Origin: Actinomycetota bacterium
GTDB taxonomy: Bacteria > Actinomycetota > Thermoleophilia > Solirubrobacterales > 70-9
Direction of reading: 5' to 3'
Length of the DNA: 64,000 nt
Assembly (NCBI GenBank): GCA_005885405.1
Contig: VAYN01000010.1
Span: 37,188 to 101,187 of the forward strand
A model generated the notes under the pieces. The model was not told where the DNA came from and searched no databases. It was given only the letters and a program-made list of their open reading frames with translations. The position numbers were made by a program, and so were the translations under genes. Below are positions 50,698 to 59,275 of the stretch, piece by piece. The stretch's first letter is position 1. The number at the start of each line of letters is the position of its first letter.

Positions 50698-51888
50698 CTA
50701 CTCGGTGAAGGGGGTTTTCTCGGCGATCATCTGCCGCGCCTGCGCCAGTTCTTCGGAGCGACCGACGCTGAGACAGCCGGCGACGCGGTCGCCCTGCAGG
50801 TACCAGACCGAGAACTCGCCGCCCTCGCGGTCGCCGCGCCAGACCTCGCGGTCCCACTCGTAGGCGGGGCCGACGTACTCGAGGCTCGCCCAGTCGGCGA
50901 GGTCGCTGAAGAAGTACGGCACGACCTCGTAGTCGGCCTCGGCGCCGAGCATATTGGCGGCGGCGTGGATGCCCTGCTGCATCGCCACGTCCCAGTGCTC
51001 GACGTGGATGCGGCGGCCGTGGACGACGCTCTCATACGAGCAGCAGTCGCCGGCGGCATAGATGCCCGGCGCGGAGGTCCGGAGCTTGGAGTCGCAGACG
51101 ATGCCACCGTCGCCGACCTCGATTCCCGCTCGCTGCGCGAGCATCGCGTCGGGCCGAACTCCGGCGCCGACGATGACCGCGTCGCACTCGACCGCGAGCC
51201 CGCTCTCGCAGAGGACCGCCTGGACCCGGCCATCGCCCTCGAAGGCGCTCAGGGTCTCGCCGCCGTGGAAGGTGACGCCGTGCTCTTCGAGCCGCTCCTG
51301 GAACCAGCGACCGACGTCCTCGCCGAAGGTGCGCGAGAGGGCGACGTCCTCCATCGCGACGATCGTGCATTTCGTCCCCTGCGCGGTCAGCGAGGCGGCG
51401 ACCTCGCAGCCGATGTAGCTACCGCCGACGAGCACGACGTGCTCGGCCCCCTCGGAATCCGCGCGAATGGCGTCGGCGTTGCCGAAGGCACGGAGGTAGT
51501 GGATGCCCTCGTTCTCGGCCCCCTCGACGCGGAGGATGTTGACCATCGCTCCCGTCCCGAACAGGGCCTTGCCGAAGGCGACCTCTTCGCCGCCTTGGAT
51601 CTTCGCCGTCTGGGCCTCGAGGTCAAGCCCCATCACGTTCTTCCCGGTCAGCAGCTCGACCCCGTTCTCCTCGTACCAGGAGCGACCGCCGTTGACGTGG
51701 GCGTCCTCGCGGCCGGCGTCGCCGCGCAGGTACTCCTTCGAGATCGGCGGCCGTTCGTAGGGCGGCTCCGGCTCGCGCCCGACCAGCAGGACCGAGCCCT
51801 CCGAGCCGCGCCGGCGCAGCTCGGCGGCGCAGTGGGCGGAGGCCATGCCTCCCCCGATCAAGAGGAAATCGACGTCACGATCAGCCAT
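50698..51888 (-). CDS. FAD-dependent NAD(P)H oxidoreductase (ferredoxin/rubredoxin reductase type)
   Basis: A 396-residue flavoprotein. FAD-binding FLLIGGGMASAHCAAEL, EPPYERPPISKEYL, NAD-binding VLVGGSYIGCEVAASL, and the second FAD site GIYAAGDCC are present, with a C-terminal reductase domain (SDLADWASLEYVG...GCLSVGR). Family members pass electrons from NAD(P)H to ferredoxin or rubredoxin, or act as monodehydroascorbate-like reductases. It ends the operon with the TrkA-type proteins; a redox partner is not nearby. Confidence 0.87.
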   Translation of the reverse strand: MADRDVDFLLIGGGMASAHCAAELRRRGSEGSVLLVGREPEPPYERPPISKEYLRGDAGREDAHVNGGRSWYEENGVELLTGKNVMGLDLEAQTAKIQGGEEVAFGKALFGTGAMVNILRVEGAENEGIHYLRAFGNADAIRADSEGAEHVVLVGGSYIGCEVAASLTAQGTKCTIVAMEDVALSRTFGEDVGRWFQERLEEHGVTFHGGETLSAFEGDGRVQAVLCESGLAVECDAVIVGAGVRPDAMLAQRAGIEVGDGGIVCDSKLRTSAPGIYAAGDCCSYESVVHGRRIHVEHWDVAMQQGIHAAANMLGAEADYEVVPYFFSDLADWASLEYVGPAYEWDREVWRGDREGGEFSVWYLQGDRVAGCLSVGRSEELAQARQMIAEKTPFTE

Positions 51889-51922
51889 AGGTACCTCTTT
51901 AGTGCCCGATTTGGCGGCGGTC

Positions 51923-52606
51923 TTACCCGCCGGTGCCGTTGCCGTTGCCCTCGGGGCCGAAGAGCACCTTCAGGTCCTCCTCTTTGCCCGGGTCGAGCAC
52001 GGCGAGGATCTCGTCGCCTTCCTGGAGGACGGTGTCGGCGTTGGGGACGAACCCCTTGCCTTCGCGCAGGACGGAGATCAGCAGGCTGCCTTCGGGCATC
52101 TGCAGGTCGCCGACCCGGCGTCCGGTCACGCCGGAGTCCTTCCCGAGCAGCATCTCGATGATCTCCAGCTGCTCCTCCTGCAGGTCGAGCAGGTGGACGA
52201 GGCCGTACTCGGGCACCTCGTGCTCGAGCAGGCGCAGGATCAGGTCGGTCGCGGAGACCGAGGGCTTGATCCCGAGCAGATCGAAGTGGCGGCGGTTGCG
52301 CGGGTTGTTGACGCGGGCGATGATCTGGTCGACGAGGTACTTCTCTTTCGCGACCTGGCAAATCAGCATGTTGTCCTCGTCGTCGCCGGTGACCGCGATC
52401 ACCATGTCGGCGCGCTGAATCCCGGCCCGCTCCAGCACCCAGAGCTCTGAGGCGTCGCCGTAGGAGACGTTGTGCTCGAGCTCCTGCTCGACGGTCAGGT
52501 AGCGGCGACGGTCGTTCTCGATCAAGGTCACCTCGTGGCCTTTGTCGAGCAGCTCGCGCGCCAGGTTCCACCCCACCTTCCCGGCGCCGACGACGATGAT
52601 GTACAT
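51923..52606 (-). CDS. TrkA-type K+ channel/transporter regulator (RCK-N plus TrkA-C)
   Basis: A 227-residue cytosolic gating protein. An N-terminal Rossmann RCK domain (IIVVGAGKVGWNLARELLDKGHEV, VSYGDASELWVLERAGI, VIAVTGDDEDNMLICQVA) binds NAD(H) or nucleotides; a C-terminal TrkA-C domain (EGSLLISVLREGKGFVP, LQEGDEILAVLDPG) binds ligand. Such proteins gate Trk/Ktr or other cation transporters. No TrkH is in the window, so its partner may be the upstream APC-USP carriers. Confidence 0.9.
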   Translation of the reverse strand: MYIIVVGAGKVGWNLARELLDKGHEVTLIENDRRRYLTVEQELEHNVSYGDASELWVLERAGIQRADMVIAVTGDDEDNMLICQVAKEKYLVDQIIARVNNPRNRRHFDLLGIKPSVSATDLILRLLEHEVPEYGLVHLLDLQEEQLEIIEMLLGKDSGVTGRRVGDLQMPEGSLLISVLREGKGFVPNADTVLQEGDEILAVLDPGKEEDLKVLFGPEGNGNGTGG

Positions 52607-52624
52607 GGCTCTCCGTCCCTCTTC

Positions 52625-53089
52625 CTAGGCCGCTGCTGGGGTGTCGTCGGTGGAGCCGCCGCGGCCCGCGGCGTTGCGGACCTCGCCCTCGAGCAGGTCG
52701 ATCGCGACCCGGGTCGGGCAGACCGTGTTCAGCCCTTGGCGCTGGTACCACTCGGCTCGCAAGGGGTCGAGCACGCGGGCGATCACGGTCGGGACCTCGT
52801 AGCGGCGCTGGGCGATCTGGGAGATGACGATGTTGGTGTTGTCGCCATCGGTGGAGGCGATGAAGACGTCGGCGCCCTCGATCCCCGCCGCCTCCAAGGC
52901 CTCGGTCTCCAGGCCGGCGCCGACGGTGAACTGGCCACCGAGGTCCTCCCAGCTCTTCTCCAGGCCGACCTCGAGGCGGGCGTGGGACTCAGGGTCCTCG
53001 TCGAGGCAGGAGACCTGGTGCCCCTCACGGAGCATCGCCCTTGCCACCGAGGAGCCGACTCGGCCGCATCCCACGATCAAAACGAACAT
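52625..53089 (-). CDS. TrkA-N (RCK) domain protein without TrkA-C
   Basis: A 154-residue single Rossmann domain: MFVLIVGCGRVGSSVARAMLREGHQV, VGAGLETEALEAAGIEGADVFIASTDGDNTNIV, then IARVLDPLRAEWYQRQGL. It is followed 18 nt later by the full TrkA-like gene, a common two-protein arrangement (like CeoB/CeoC) for K+ regulation. The tail (AAGRGGSTDDTPAAA) is disordered. It starts 27 nt after the second APC gene. Confidence 0.88.
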   Translation of the reverse strand: MFVLIVGCGRVGSSVARAMLREGHQVSCLDEDPESHARLEVGLEKSWEDLGGQFTVGAGLETEALEAAGIEGADVFIASTDGDNTNIVISQIAQRRYEVPTVIARVLDPLRAEWYQRQGLNTVCPTRVAIDLLEGEVRNAAGRGGSTDDTPAAA

Positions 53090-53116
53090 GAGGCGGATAC
53101 TAGACGGGCTGTTGCG

Positions 53117-55105
53117 CTATCCGGGTTCCGGCGGAGCCGTGAGCAGGACCCGGCATGGAGCTTTCTTCAGCACGTACTCGGTCGCCGCCCCGATCTCGTC
53201 CGGCTTCGCCGCGCCGATGCCCCCGAGCACGCCGCCGCCGCGGATCTTCGACGGCGGCTCGCCGCCGATCACGATCGCCTCGGCGTTGCTGCGCCGGGCG
53301 GCCTCGAGGATGCCGGCGCCGACCTTGCGGGCGCGGATCACGTCGGTCGTCACCTGCACGTCCTCGTACTCCTCCCCCACCTCGCGCGCCCGCTCCAGCG
53401 CCCGCCGCGCCTGCTCCTCGCGCTCCTTCGGCAGCTTCGCCCCGAGCGGCAGCGTCAGCGGCACTTCGATCACGTAGACGACGTCGAGCCGCGAGTCCTG
53501 CCCCTTGCGGGCGCCGGCGTCGGCTGCCGCGAGGCGGCCGGCGGTGGCGACGATGTCGTCGTCGAACCTGGTCCCGAAGACGGGAACGAGGATGTTGGTG
53601 AACTCGATTTCCGGAACCTGCTTGGTCAGCGCCTGCTCGGTCACGGTGACGCGCTTGGTCAGCGTCGTCCCCTCGAAGACCTTGCGGTAGATGACGTAGA
53701 AGGTGAGGCCGAAGGCCATCCAGCCAAGTCCGACCCAGCGCGCGGTCGAGTGGTAGGCGAGGACGCTGACGAAGGCGAGGGCACTGACCAGGGCGGCGAA
53801 GAGCGCCGGCAGCGGCACCTCGGCATGGCCCCAGGCAAAGCCGAACGGGATCTTGAACGGGCGCCGTTTGTCGGGTTGGGAGACCCGCAGGCGGATGATC
53901 GAGAGGTGGGCGATCGTGATCGCCAGGGTCGCCCCGAAGGCGTAGATCCCGGCCAGCAGCTTGACGTTGGTGGGGATGACGAGGCCGATCGCGATCAGGC
54001 CGCTGAGGACGATCGCGACGTAGGGCGTCGCGGTGCGGCGGTGCAGCTTGCCGAGCCAGCTCGGGATCTGGCGGTTGATCGCCAGCGTGTAGATGTGGCG
54101 GGAGACGCCGAGCATCGAGGTGCTGGCGGCCCAGATCAGGACCGGCGTCGCGACCACCGCCACCAGCCAACGCATCGTGTCGGCAACCCAAGCGGGTTCG
54201 AAGGCGGAGACGACGCCGAGCACGGGCTCCTCGACGAACTCGCCGCCGAGCGCGGTCTGCGGGCCGTCGGGACCGCCGACGACCGGCACCGCCATCAGCG
54301 CGATCGCCGCCATCCCGGCGTAGACAAGCGGTACCCCGAGCGCGCCGACGCTGGTCACCCGCTTCAGGTCCTTGCGGCTGACCTCGATATCGGGGGCGAG
54401 GTCGGAGGCGGCCTCGATCCCCGCGTAGGCCAGCATCGCCACCACGGCGGCGTAGACGATGTCGCGAAAGCTCGGGTCGCCGAAGAGGTTGAGCTCAGCG
54501 GTGAGCCGGTCGGGGTGCATCACGACCAGCGCCCCGACGAGGATCACCGCCAGCTGCAGGCCGAGGTCGGCGAGGGCGAGCAGGGTCAGCGAGCGCTGCC
54601 GCTCGCGGCCGGTGACGTTGAGGATGTTGAGGGCGCAGATCGCGACGATCACCGCCGTCGCGATTCCGACCTCCCAACCGGGGCTGGCGAAGTCCGCCGA
54701 GACCGGCTGCAGGTAGTGCGGGACCGAGAGCGCCGCCAGGGCGATCACGATCAGGTAATCGATCAGGATCGCCCAGCCGGCGATGAAGGCGATCAGCTCG
54801 TTGAAGGCGTGGCGGGCGAAGGTCGAGGAGCCGCCGCGCTCGCGGAACATCGCCCCGCCCTCGACGTAGGTGAGCGTGGTCAGGCCGAAGAGGAGCCCGG
54901 CGGCGAGGAAGATCAGCGGCGTCAGCCCGAGGCCGCGGTCGGCGACGACGCCGAGGGCGAAGTAGATCGAGAAGCCGACAGCCGAGTAGGCGGCGGCGAA
55001 CAGCGCCGGGACGCCGAGGCCCCGCATCAGGATCCGCTCGGTGCTCGGCTCCTGCGGCCGCGCCGGTACCTTCCCGTCGCCGGTGGGTGCGTCGGGCGCG
55101 CTCAT
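53117..55105 (-). CDS. APC-superfamily transporter with C-terminal USP-like domain (second copy)
   Basis: A 662-residue membrane protein. About twelve helices begin at RILMRGLGVPALFAAAYSAVGFSIYFALGV, with the family AGGxSxxF motif as RERGGSSTFARHAFNEL. Residues from about 500 form a soluble domain (ILVPVFGTRFDDDIVATAGRLAAA, VVYVIEVPLTLPLG, EAIVIGGEPPSKIRGGGVLGGIG) like universal stress proteins. This layout matches KimA-type K+ importers but also other amino acid carriers. ATG 55105 overlaps the upstream small gene stop (ATGA). Confidence 0.85.
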   Translation of the reverse strand: MSAPDAPTGDGKVPARPQEPSTERILMRGLGVPALFAAAYSAVGFSIYFALGVVADRGLGLTPLIFLAAGLLFGLTTLTYVEGGAMFRERGGSSTFARHAFNELIAFIAGWAILIDYLIVIALAALSVPHYLQPVSADFASPGWEVGIATAVIVAICALNILNVTGRERQRSLTLLALADLGLQLAVILVGALVVMHPDRLTAELNLFGDPSFRDIVYAAVVAMLAYAGIEAASDLAPDIEVSRKDLKRVTSVGALGVPLVYAGMAAIALMAVPVVGGPDGPQTALGGEFVEEPVLGVVSAFEPAWVADTMRWLVAVVATPVLIWAASTSMLGVSRHIYTLAINRQIPSWLGKLHRRTATPYVAIVLSGLIAIGLVIPTNVKLLAGIYAFGATLAITIAHLSIIRLRVSQPDKRRPFKIPFGFAWGHAEVPLPALFAALVSALAFVSVLAYHSTARWVGLGWMAFGLTFYVIYRKVFEGTTLTKRVTVTEQALTKQVPEIEFTNILVPVFGTRFDDDIVATAGRLAAADAGARKGQDSRLDVVYVIEVPLTLPLGAKLPKEREEQARRALERAREVGEEYEDVQVTTDVIRARKVGAGILEAARRSNAEAIVIGGEPPSKIRGGGVLGGIGAAKPDEIGAATEYVLKKAPCRVLLTAPPEPG

Positions 55106-55293
55106 CCGCCGCTCCTCGTCCCAATCCAGAGCCGGCCGGCGCCGACGAGGATGAAGGCGATCCCGAGCAGGAAACCGACCGAGGCGGGGCCGCCACCGTT
55201 GGCAAGGGTGACGACGAGGACGACGATCCCAATCGCCAGGAAGGCGAGCGAGAAGGCACGAACCGCACCGTGGTAGAAGCGGTCGCTGCTCAC
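55102..55293 (-). CDS. Small two-helix membrane protein between the APC genes
   Basis: A 63-residue protein with helices AFSLAFLAIGIVVLVVTLA and ASVGFLLGIAFILVGAGRLWI and a basic end (GTRSGG). It overlaps both neighbours by 4 nt (ATGA on each side), so it is translated with both APC transporters and may be an accessory subunit. No family recognised. Confidence 0.75.
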   Translation of the reverse strand: MSSDRFYHGAVRAFSLAFLAIGIVVLVVTLANGGGPASVGFLLGIAFILVGAGRLWIGTRSGG

Positions 55294-57200
55294 CGGCCCG
55301 CCTCAGCCAGGGCCGCACCCGGAACGACCGGCGACTTCTCGGTCGGGTCGGAGACGACGATCACGCGGCAGGGGCGCTCGCCGAGGATCGTCTGCAGGGT
55401 CTTGTCGTAGAGCGGCACGCCGTTGCGGTAATTGAGGCCGACGACGATCGCCTCGGCCTTGATCTCCGCCGCCTCGTCGGCGACCGAGTAGCCGGCCTGC
55501 CCCGGCCGCACCCGGGAGACGTGACCGGTGACCCGCTGGCCGCCGATCAGTTTCGCCTCCTCGATCTTGCTCTGGGCGTCGGCTTCCTTTTCCGGCATCG
55601 CCGCGTTCAGCGGCAGGTTGGTGGGGACGGTCATCATCGAGTGGACGTGGATGCCGCGGCGGCGCTTGGAGGCGAGCTTGACCGCGGTCGCCACCATCTC
55701 CGGCGAGAAGGCCTCCTCGTCCTCGAAGCCGACGAGGACGCTTCGGTACTCGACCTCCTCGACGCCGAGCGGCTCCGGCAGCACGACCTTCACGGTCTCG
55801 GTCAGCGGCAGGCCCTGATTGCGCCGGTAGAGGACGTAGATCGCGATCCCGAGCGCCATCCAGCCGAGACCGACGACGAGGGTGCGCGGGTTCAGCGCCA
55901 TCACGACCAGCCAGGCGATGAAGGTGCCGAGGCCGCCGAGGACGGCGCTCAGCGGCACCTCGAAGCCGAAGGCGCGGAAGTTCAGCGGCGGCTTCCAGGG
56001 ACGCTCGGCCTCCGCTTTCACGCGGCGCAGCTGGATCACCGCGACGTGGGCGATCGTGAACGAGAGCATCGCCCCGAACGAGTACATCGTCGCCAGGAAG
56101 TCGGTCTGACCCGGCAGCAGGGTGAGGATCGCGATCGCGGCGAAGATCAGGATCGCGATGTAGGGGGTGCGGTACTTCGGGTGGACCTGACGCAGCCCCT
56201 CGGGCAGCTGACGGTGCTGTCCCATCGAATAGGTGAGGCGGGAGACGCCGATCAGGCCGGCGTTGGTGGCGATCAGGAGGATGACGGCGGCGAGAACGCC
56301 GACGTAGTAGCGGAGGATTTCGGTCGGCGTCCCGGCGAGACCGAGGTTCTCGACGATGCCGAGGATCGGGTCGTCGGCGAAGGTCGAGCCGAGTTCGGTC
56401 GCGTAGTGGCCGGCGGCGTCCTGGGTCACCGGCATCGCCGAGAGGGCGACGATCGGGATCAGTAGGTAGAGAGCAAGGACCGCGACGACGGTAAGGCCGA
56501 CGCTGCGGGGAATCGTGCGGGCCGCGTCTTTGGCCTCCTCGGCCATGTTGGAGATCGTCTCGATCCCGGTGTAGGCGATCATCCCGACTGCGATCCCGAG
56601 CAAAAAGTCGCTCCAGGTCGGCGCCACCCCAAGGTGGACGTTGTCGACGAGGACCTCGGGGCTGAGGACGAGGACGAGGCCGATCCCGACCAGGATCACC
56701 TGCGTCGCCAGGTCGGCGACGGCGAGGATGAGGTTGAGTTTGGCCGACTCCTCGGTGCCGCGGATGTTGATCAGGGCGAGGGCGACGATCAGGACCGCGC
56801 CGCCGATGATGTCGCCCGGGCTGTCCCCCAGCCAGGGCCAGAAGACGGCCAGGTAGTGGGGCACGAAGAAGGCCGAGATCGCGACCGTGATCGTGTAGTT
56901 GAGCATCTGCCCCCAGGCGGCGATGAAGCTGACCAGCTCGTTGAAGGCGTGGCGGGCGAAGCTGGAGGAGCCGCCGGCCTCGGGGAACATCACCGTCGCC
57001 TCGGCGTAGGTGGCGGCGGTGGCGGCGAAGATCAGGCCGGAGATGACGAAGGCGACCGGGGTCAGCCCGAGGGCGAAGGCGGCGGTGACGCCGAGGGCGT
57101 AGTAGATCGAGGAGCCGACGTTGCCGTAGGCGGCGGAAAACAGCGATCCGACGCCGTGGACGCGGCTCAGCGATTCGTCTCTTGGGATCCGCTGCGCCAT
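55290..57200 (-). CDS. APC-superfamily transporter with C-terminal USP-like domain (first copy)
   Basis: A 636-residue paralogue of the carrier at 53117. The N-terminal helices read VGSLFSAAYGNVGSSIYYALGVTAAFALGL, with EAGGSSSFARHAFNELVSF, a typical AVGMIAYTGIETISNMAEEAKD, and NAGLIGVSRLTYSMG. The C-terminal domain from about 490 (VLVGFEDEEAFSPEMVATAVKLA, IHVHSMMTVPTNLPL, AEAIVVGLNYRNGVPLYDKTLQTILGERPCRVIVVSD) is USP-like with a nucleotide-binding look. It is 24 nt after the oxidase gene. Substrate: K+ (KimA-like) or an amino acid. Confidence 0.87.
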   Translation of the reverse strand: MAQRIPRDESLSRVHGVGSLFSAAYGNVGSSIYYALGVTAAFALGLTPVAFVISGLIFAATAATYAEATVMFPEAGGSSSFARHAFNELVSFIAAWGQMLNYTITVAISAFFVPHYLAVFWPWLGDSPGDIIGGAVLIVALALINIRGTEESAKLNLILAVADLATQVILVGIGLVLVLSPEVLVDNVHLGVAPTWSDFLLGIAVGMIAYTGIETISNMAEEAKDAARTIPRSVGLTVVAVLALYLLIPIVALSAMPVTQDAAGHYATELGSTFADDPILGIVENLGLAGTPTEILRYYVGVLAAVILLIATNAGLIGVSRLTYSMGQHRQLPEGLRQVHPKYRTPYIAILIFAAIAILTLLPGQTDFLATMYSFGAMLSFTIAHVAVIQLRRVKAEAERPWKPPLNFRAFGFEVPLSAVLGGLGTFIAWLVVMALNPRTLVVGLGWMALGIAIYVLYRRNQGLPLTETVKVVLPEPLGVEEVEYRSVLVGFEDEEAFSPEMVATAVKLASKRRRGIHVHSMMTVPTNLPLNAAMPEKEADAQSKIEEAKLIGGQRVTGHVSRVRPGQAGYSVADEAAEIKAEAIVVGLNYRNGVPLYDKTLQTILGERPCRVIVVSDPTEKSPVVPGAALAEAGR

Positions 57201-57224
57201 CTATGAGGAACGAGAACCGGTCAC

Positions 57225-58316
57225 TCAGACCGAATATACGGACGTGATCGGGGCTCTTTGCACGTGCGCGGCACTCAGCTCTGCGGGCGAGGTGCAGCCG
57301 CAGAGCCCGAGGGTGAGCTCGAGCTCCTCCCGCAGCAGCTCGAGGACGGCGGTGACGCCCTCCCGGCCGCCCGCGGCGAGGCCCCAGAGGGCGGGCCGAC
57401 CGACGAGGACGGCGTCGGCACCGAGGGCGAGCGCGGTGGCGACGTCGATGCCACGGCGGATGCCGCCGTCGACGAGGAGCGTGGCGCGGCCGCCGAGGGC
57501 TTCGGCGATCTCCGGCAGGGCGTCGGCGGTGGCGAGTGAGCGGTCGAGCTGGCGGCCGCCGTGGTTGGAGACGACGACGCCGGCGGCGCCGTGATCGAGC
57601 GCGAGGACAGCGTCCTCGGCCGTCAGCAGGCCCTTGACGAAGACGGGGACGGTGCACTCGGAGGCGAGGCTCTCGACGTCGCGCCAGGTGAGGGCGTGGT
57701 TCATCAGCGCGAAGGTCTGCTCGATCGTCAGCGCCTCCTCGCCGCCGGTGGCGGCGGTGAGGCTGGGCGTGCCGAGCTCCTTCGGCAGCGTGAAGCCGTT
57801 GCGGCGGTCGCGCTCGCGGTTGCCGCCGGGCGGAGCGTCGGCAGTAACGACGACCGCCTCGAAGCCGGCGTCGATCGCCTCGTCCATCAGCGCCCGGGTG
57901 ACGCCCGAGTCCTTGAAGGAGTAGAGCTGGAACCAGTGCCGGCCCCCGGGCGCGGCGGCGGCGACCTCGGCGGGACGGGTGGTCGAGAGCGTCGAGAGGC
58001 ACATCACGGTGCCGGCTGCGGCGGCGCCCGCCGCCATCCCGCTCTCTGCTTCGGCGTGCGCCATCCGCTGGTAGGCGACGGGTGCGACGAGGACCGGCAT
58101 CTCCGCCGGCTTGCCCAGCACCTCGGTCGCAGTCGAGACTTCCCGTACGTCTTGCAGCACCCGAGGCCGCAGCCGCCAGTGCCCCCAGGCGGCGACGTTC
58201 TCCCGCAGCGTCAGCTCGTCTCCGGCGCCGCCGGCGAAGTAGTCGCGCGGCCCCTGCTCAAGCTTCGCTTCGCCCTCGCGCTCGGCGTCGGCGACGTTGA
58301 TCCAGTCTGCGATCAC
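57225..58316 (-). CDS. FMN-dependent alpha-hydroxy-acid oxidase/dehydrogenase
   Basis: A 363-residue TIM-barrel flavoenzyme. N-terminal DYFAGGAGDELTLRENVAAW, FMN-binding VLVAPVAYQRMAHAEAE and the substrate/active-site block GVVVSNHGGRQLDRSLA (the SNHGxRQ signature with catalytic His and Arg) are clear, with LVDGGIRRGIDVATALALGAD. It oxidises L-lactate, glycolate or related acids. It is the first gene of the leftward operon holding two APC-USP carriers. A palindrome lies in its 30-96 nt upstream region. Confidence 0.92.
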   Translation of the reverse strand: MIADWINVADAEREGEAKLEQGPRDYFAGGAGDELTLRENVAAWGHWRLRPRVLQDVREVSTATEVLGKPAEMPVLVAPVAYQRMAHAEAESGMAAGAAAAGTVMCLSTLSTTRPAEVAAAAPGGRHWFQLYSFKDSGVTRALMDEAIDAGFEAVVVTADAPPGGNRERDRRNGFTLPKELGTPSLTAATGGEEALTIEQTFALMNHALTWRDVESLASECTVPVFVKGLLTAEDAVLALDHGAAGVVVSNHGGRQLDRSLATADALPEIAEALGGRATLLVDGGIRRGIDVATALALGADAVLVGRPALWGLAAGGREGVTAVLELLREELELTLGLCGCTSPAELSAAHVQRAPITSVYSV

Positions 58317-58346
58317 GGCGGGAACCTACTCCCAAAAACGCCGGGG

Positions 58347-58399
58347 GACCGGGCCACAACAACCTCTACTTGCTGGGTGGAGGTTCTTGTGGCCCGGTC
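58347..58399. repeat. 20-bp palindrome in the divergent oxidase/esterase region
   Basis: GACCGGGCCACAACAACCTC (58347-58366) and GAGGTTCTTGTGGCCCGGTC (58380-58399) pair at 19 of 20 positions around TACTTGCTGGGTG. It sits between the divergent starts (58316 and 58412), where both promoters should lie. It may be an operator or a hairpin in the esterase leader. Confidence 0.6.
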
Positions 58400-58411
58400 T
58401 ATGCTGCGCGC

Positions 58412-59212
58412 TTGTTGATCCCCGTCGCCCTCTTACTTGCGCTCGCCGCCATGCTCCTTGGGCCGGTCGATCAGCACGGTGCTCGGGTTGTGCATATGGA
58501 CGTCCAGAGCCAGGCAGTAGGCCAGGAGCTCGGCGTCAACGTGGTCGTGCCGGCGAAGACCAAACCGCGTGGGGAGCGACCGCTGCTCGTTTTCCTCCAC
58601 GGCCGCGGCGGCTCTGACGAGACCTTCATCGGCAACGAGGCGGTGTATGAAGGGCTGGCGAAGCTGGGGCGGAAAGCGCCGATCGTCGCCTTTCCGGACG
58701 GCGGCGACCACAGCTATTGGCACGACCGCGCCGAAGGTGACTGGGGCAGGTACGTGATGAGGGAGGTGATCCCGACCGTGGAACGGCGCTTTGGCACCGA
58801 TCCGCATCTGGTCGCGGTCGGCGGCATCTCGATGGGCGGCTTTGGCGCCTACGACCTGGCGCTGCTGCATCCGAAGCGGTTCTGTGCCGTCGGCGGCCAC
58901 TCGCCCGCACTCTGGTTCGAGGGCGGCGAAACGGCGCCGGGCGCGTTCGACAGCGCCGCCGACTTCAACCGCAACGACGTCGTCGGCATGGTCCGCGGCA
59001 GCCCCGACGCCTTCGAGGGGATGCGGGTCTGGAATGACTACGGCGACGCCGACCCCTTCCGCGTCTACGACGAAGGCTTCGTCCGCTACCTGCGCAGCGA
59101 CGGCACCGACCTCAGCGCCCACAGCTGGGACGGCGGCCACGACGGCGCCTACTGGAGCCGCCACTGGCCCGCGTACCTACGCTTCTACGCCAACGCGCTC
59201 GCGAGCTGCTGA
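58412..59212 (+). CDS. Esterase D/S-formylglutathione hydrolase-like secreted esterase
   Basis: A 266-residue alpha/beta hydrolase. TTG 58412 gives an N-terminal hydrophobic anchor (LLIPVALLLALAAMLLG). The oxyanion region is LVFLHGRGGSDETFIG, nucleophile Ser in VGGISMGGFGAYDLALLHP, acid in NDYGDADPFRVY and His in SWDGGHDGAYWSRHW. Mycolyltransferase/antigen 85-like and ferulate esterase families share this fold; a cell-envelope ester is possible. The upstream open frame starts inside a palindrome and is less likely. Confidence 0.8.
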   Translation: MLIPVALLLALAAMLLGPVDQHGARVVHMDVQSQAVGQELGVNVVVPAKTKPRGERPLLVFLHGRGGSDETFIGNEAVYEGLAKLGRKAPIVAFPDGGDHSYWHDRAEGDWGRYVMREVIPTVERRFGTDPHLVAVGGISMGGFGAYDLALLHPKRFCAVGGHSPALWFEGGETAPGAFDSAADFNRNDVVGMVRGSPDAFEGMRVWNDYGDADPFRVYDEGFVRYLRSDGTDLSAHSWDGGHDGAYWSRHWPAYLRFYANALASC

Positions 59213-59231
59213 GCCGGTCAGAGATTCCGGT

Positions 59232-59268
59232 GTCGAGTTTGTGCCCTATACGTCCACAAACTCGACAT
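59232..59268. repeat. TGTCGAGTTTGT palindrome, copy 2
   Basis: TGTCGAGTTTGTG (59232-59244) and CACAAACTCGACA (59256-59268) are exact reverse complements around CCCTATACGTC. It lies between convergent genes (stops at 59212 and 59276) and shares 12 bp of arm and the CCTATA loop word with copy 1 at 45383. Probably a terminator of repeat origin. Confidence 0.7.
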
Positions 59269-59275
59269 GCCGCGC

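Noticed and set aside
53100..54191. Long Arg/His-rich open frame on the reverse strand over the APC gene
   Set aside because: It is an out-of-frame shadow of the transporter, with no hydrophobic helices and extreme Arg content.
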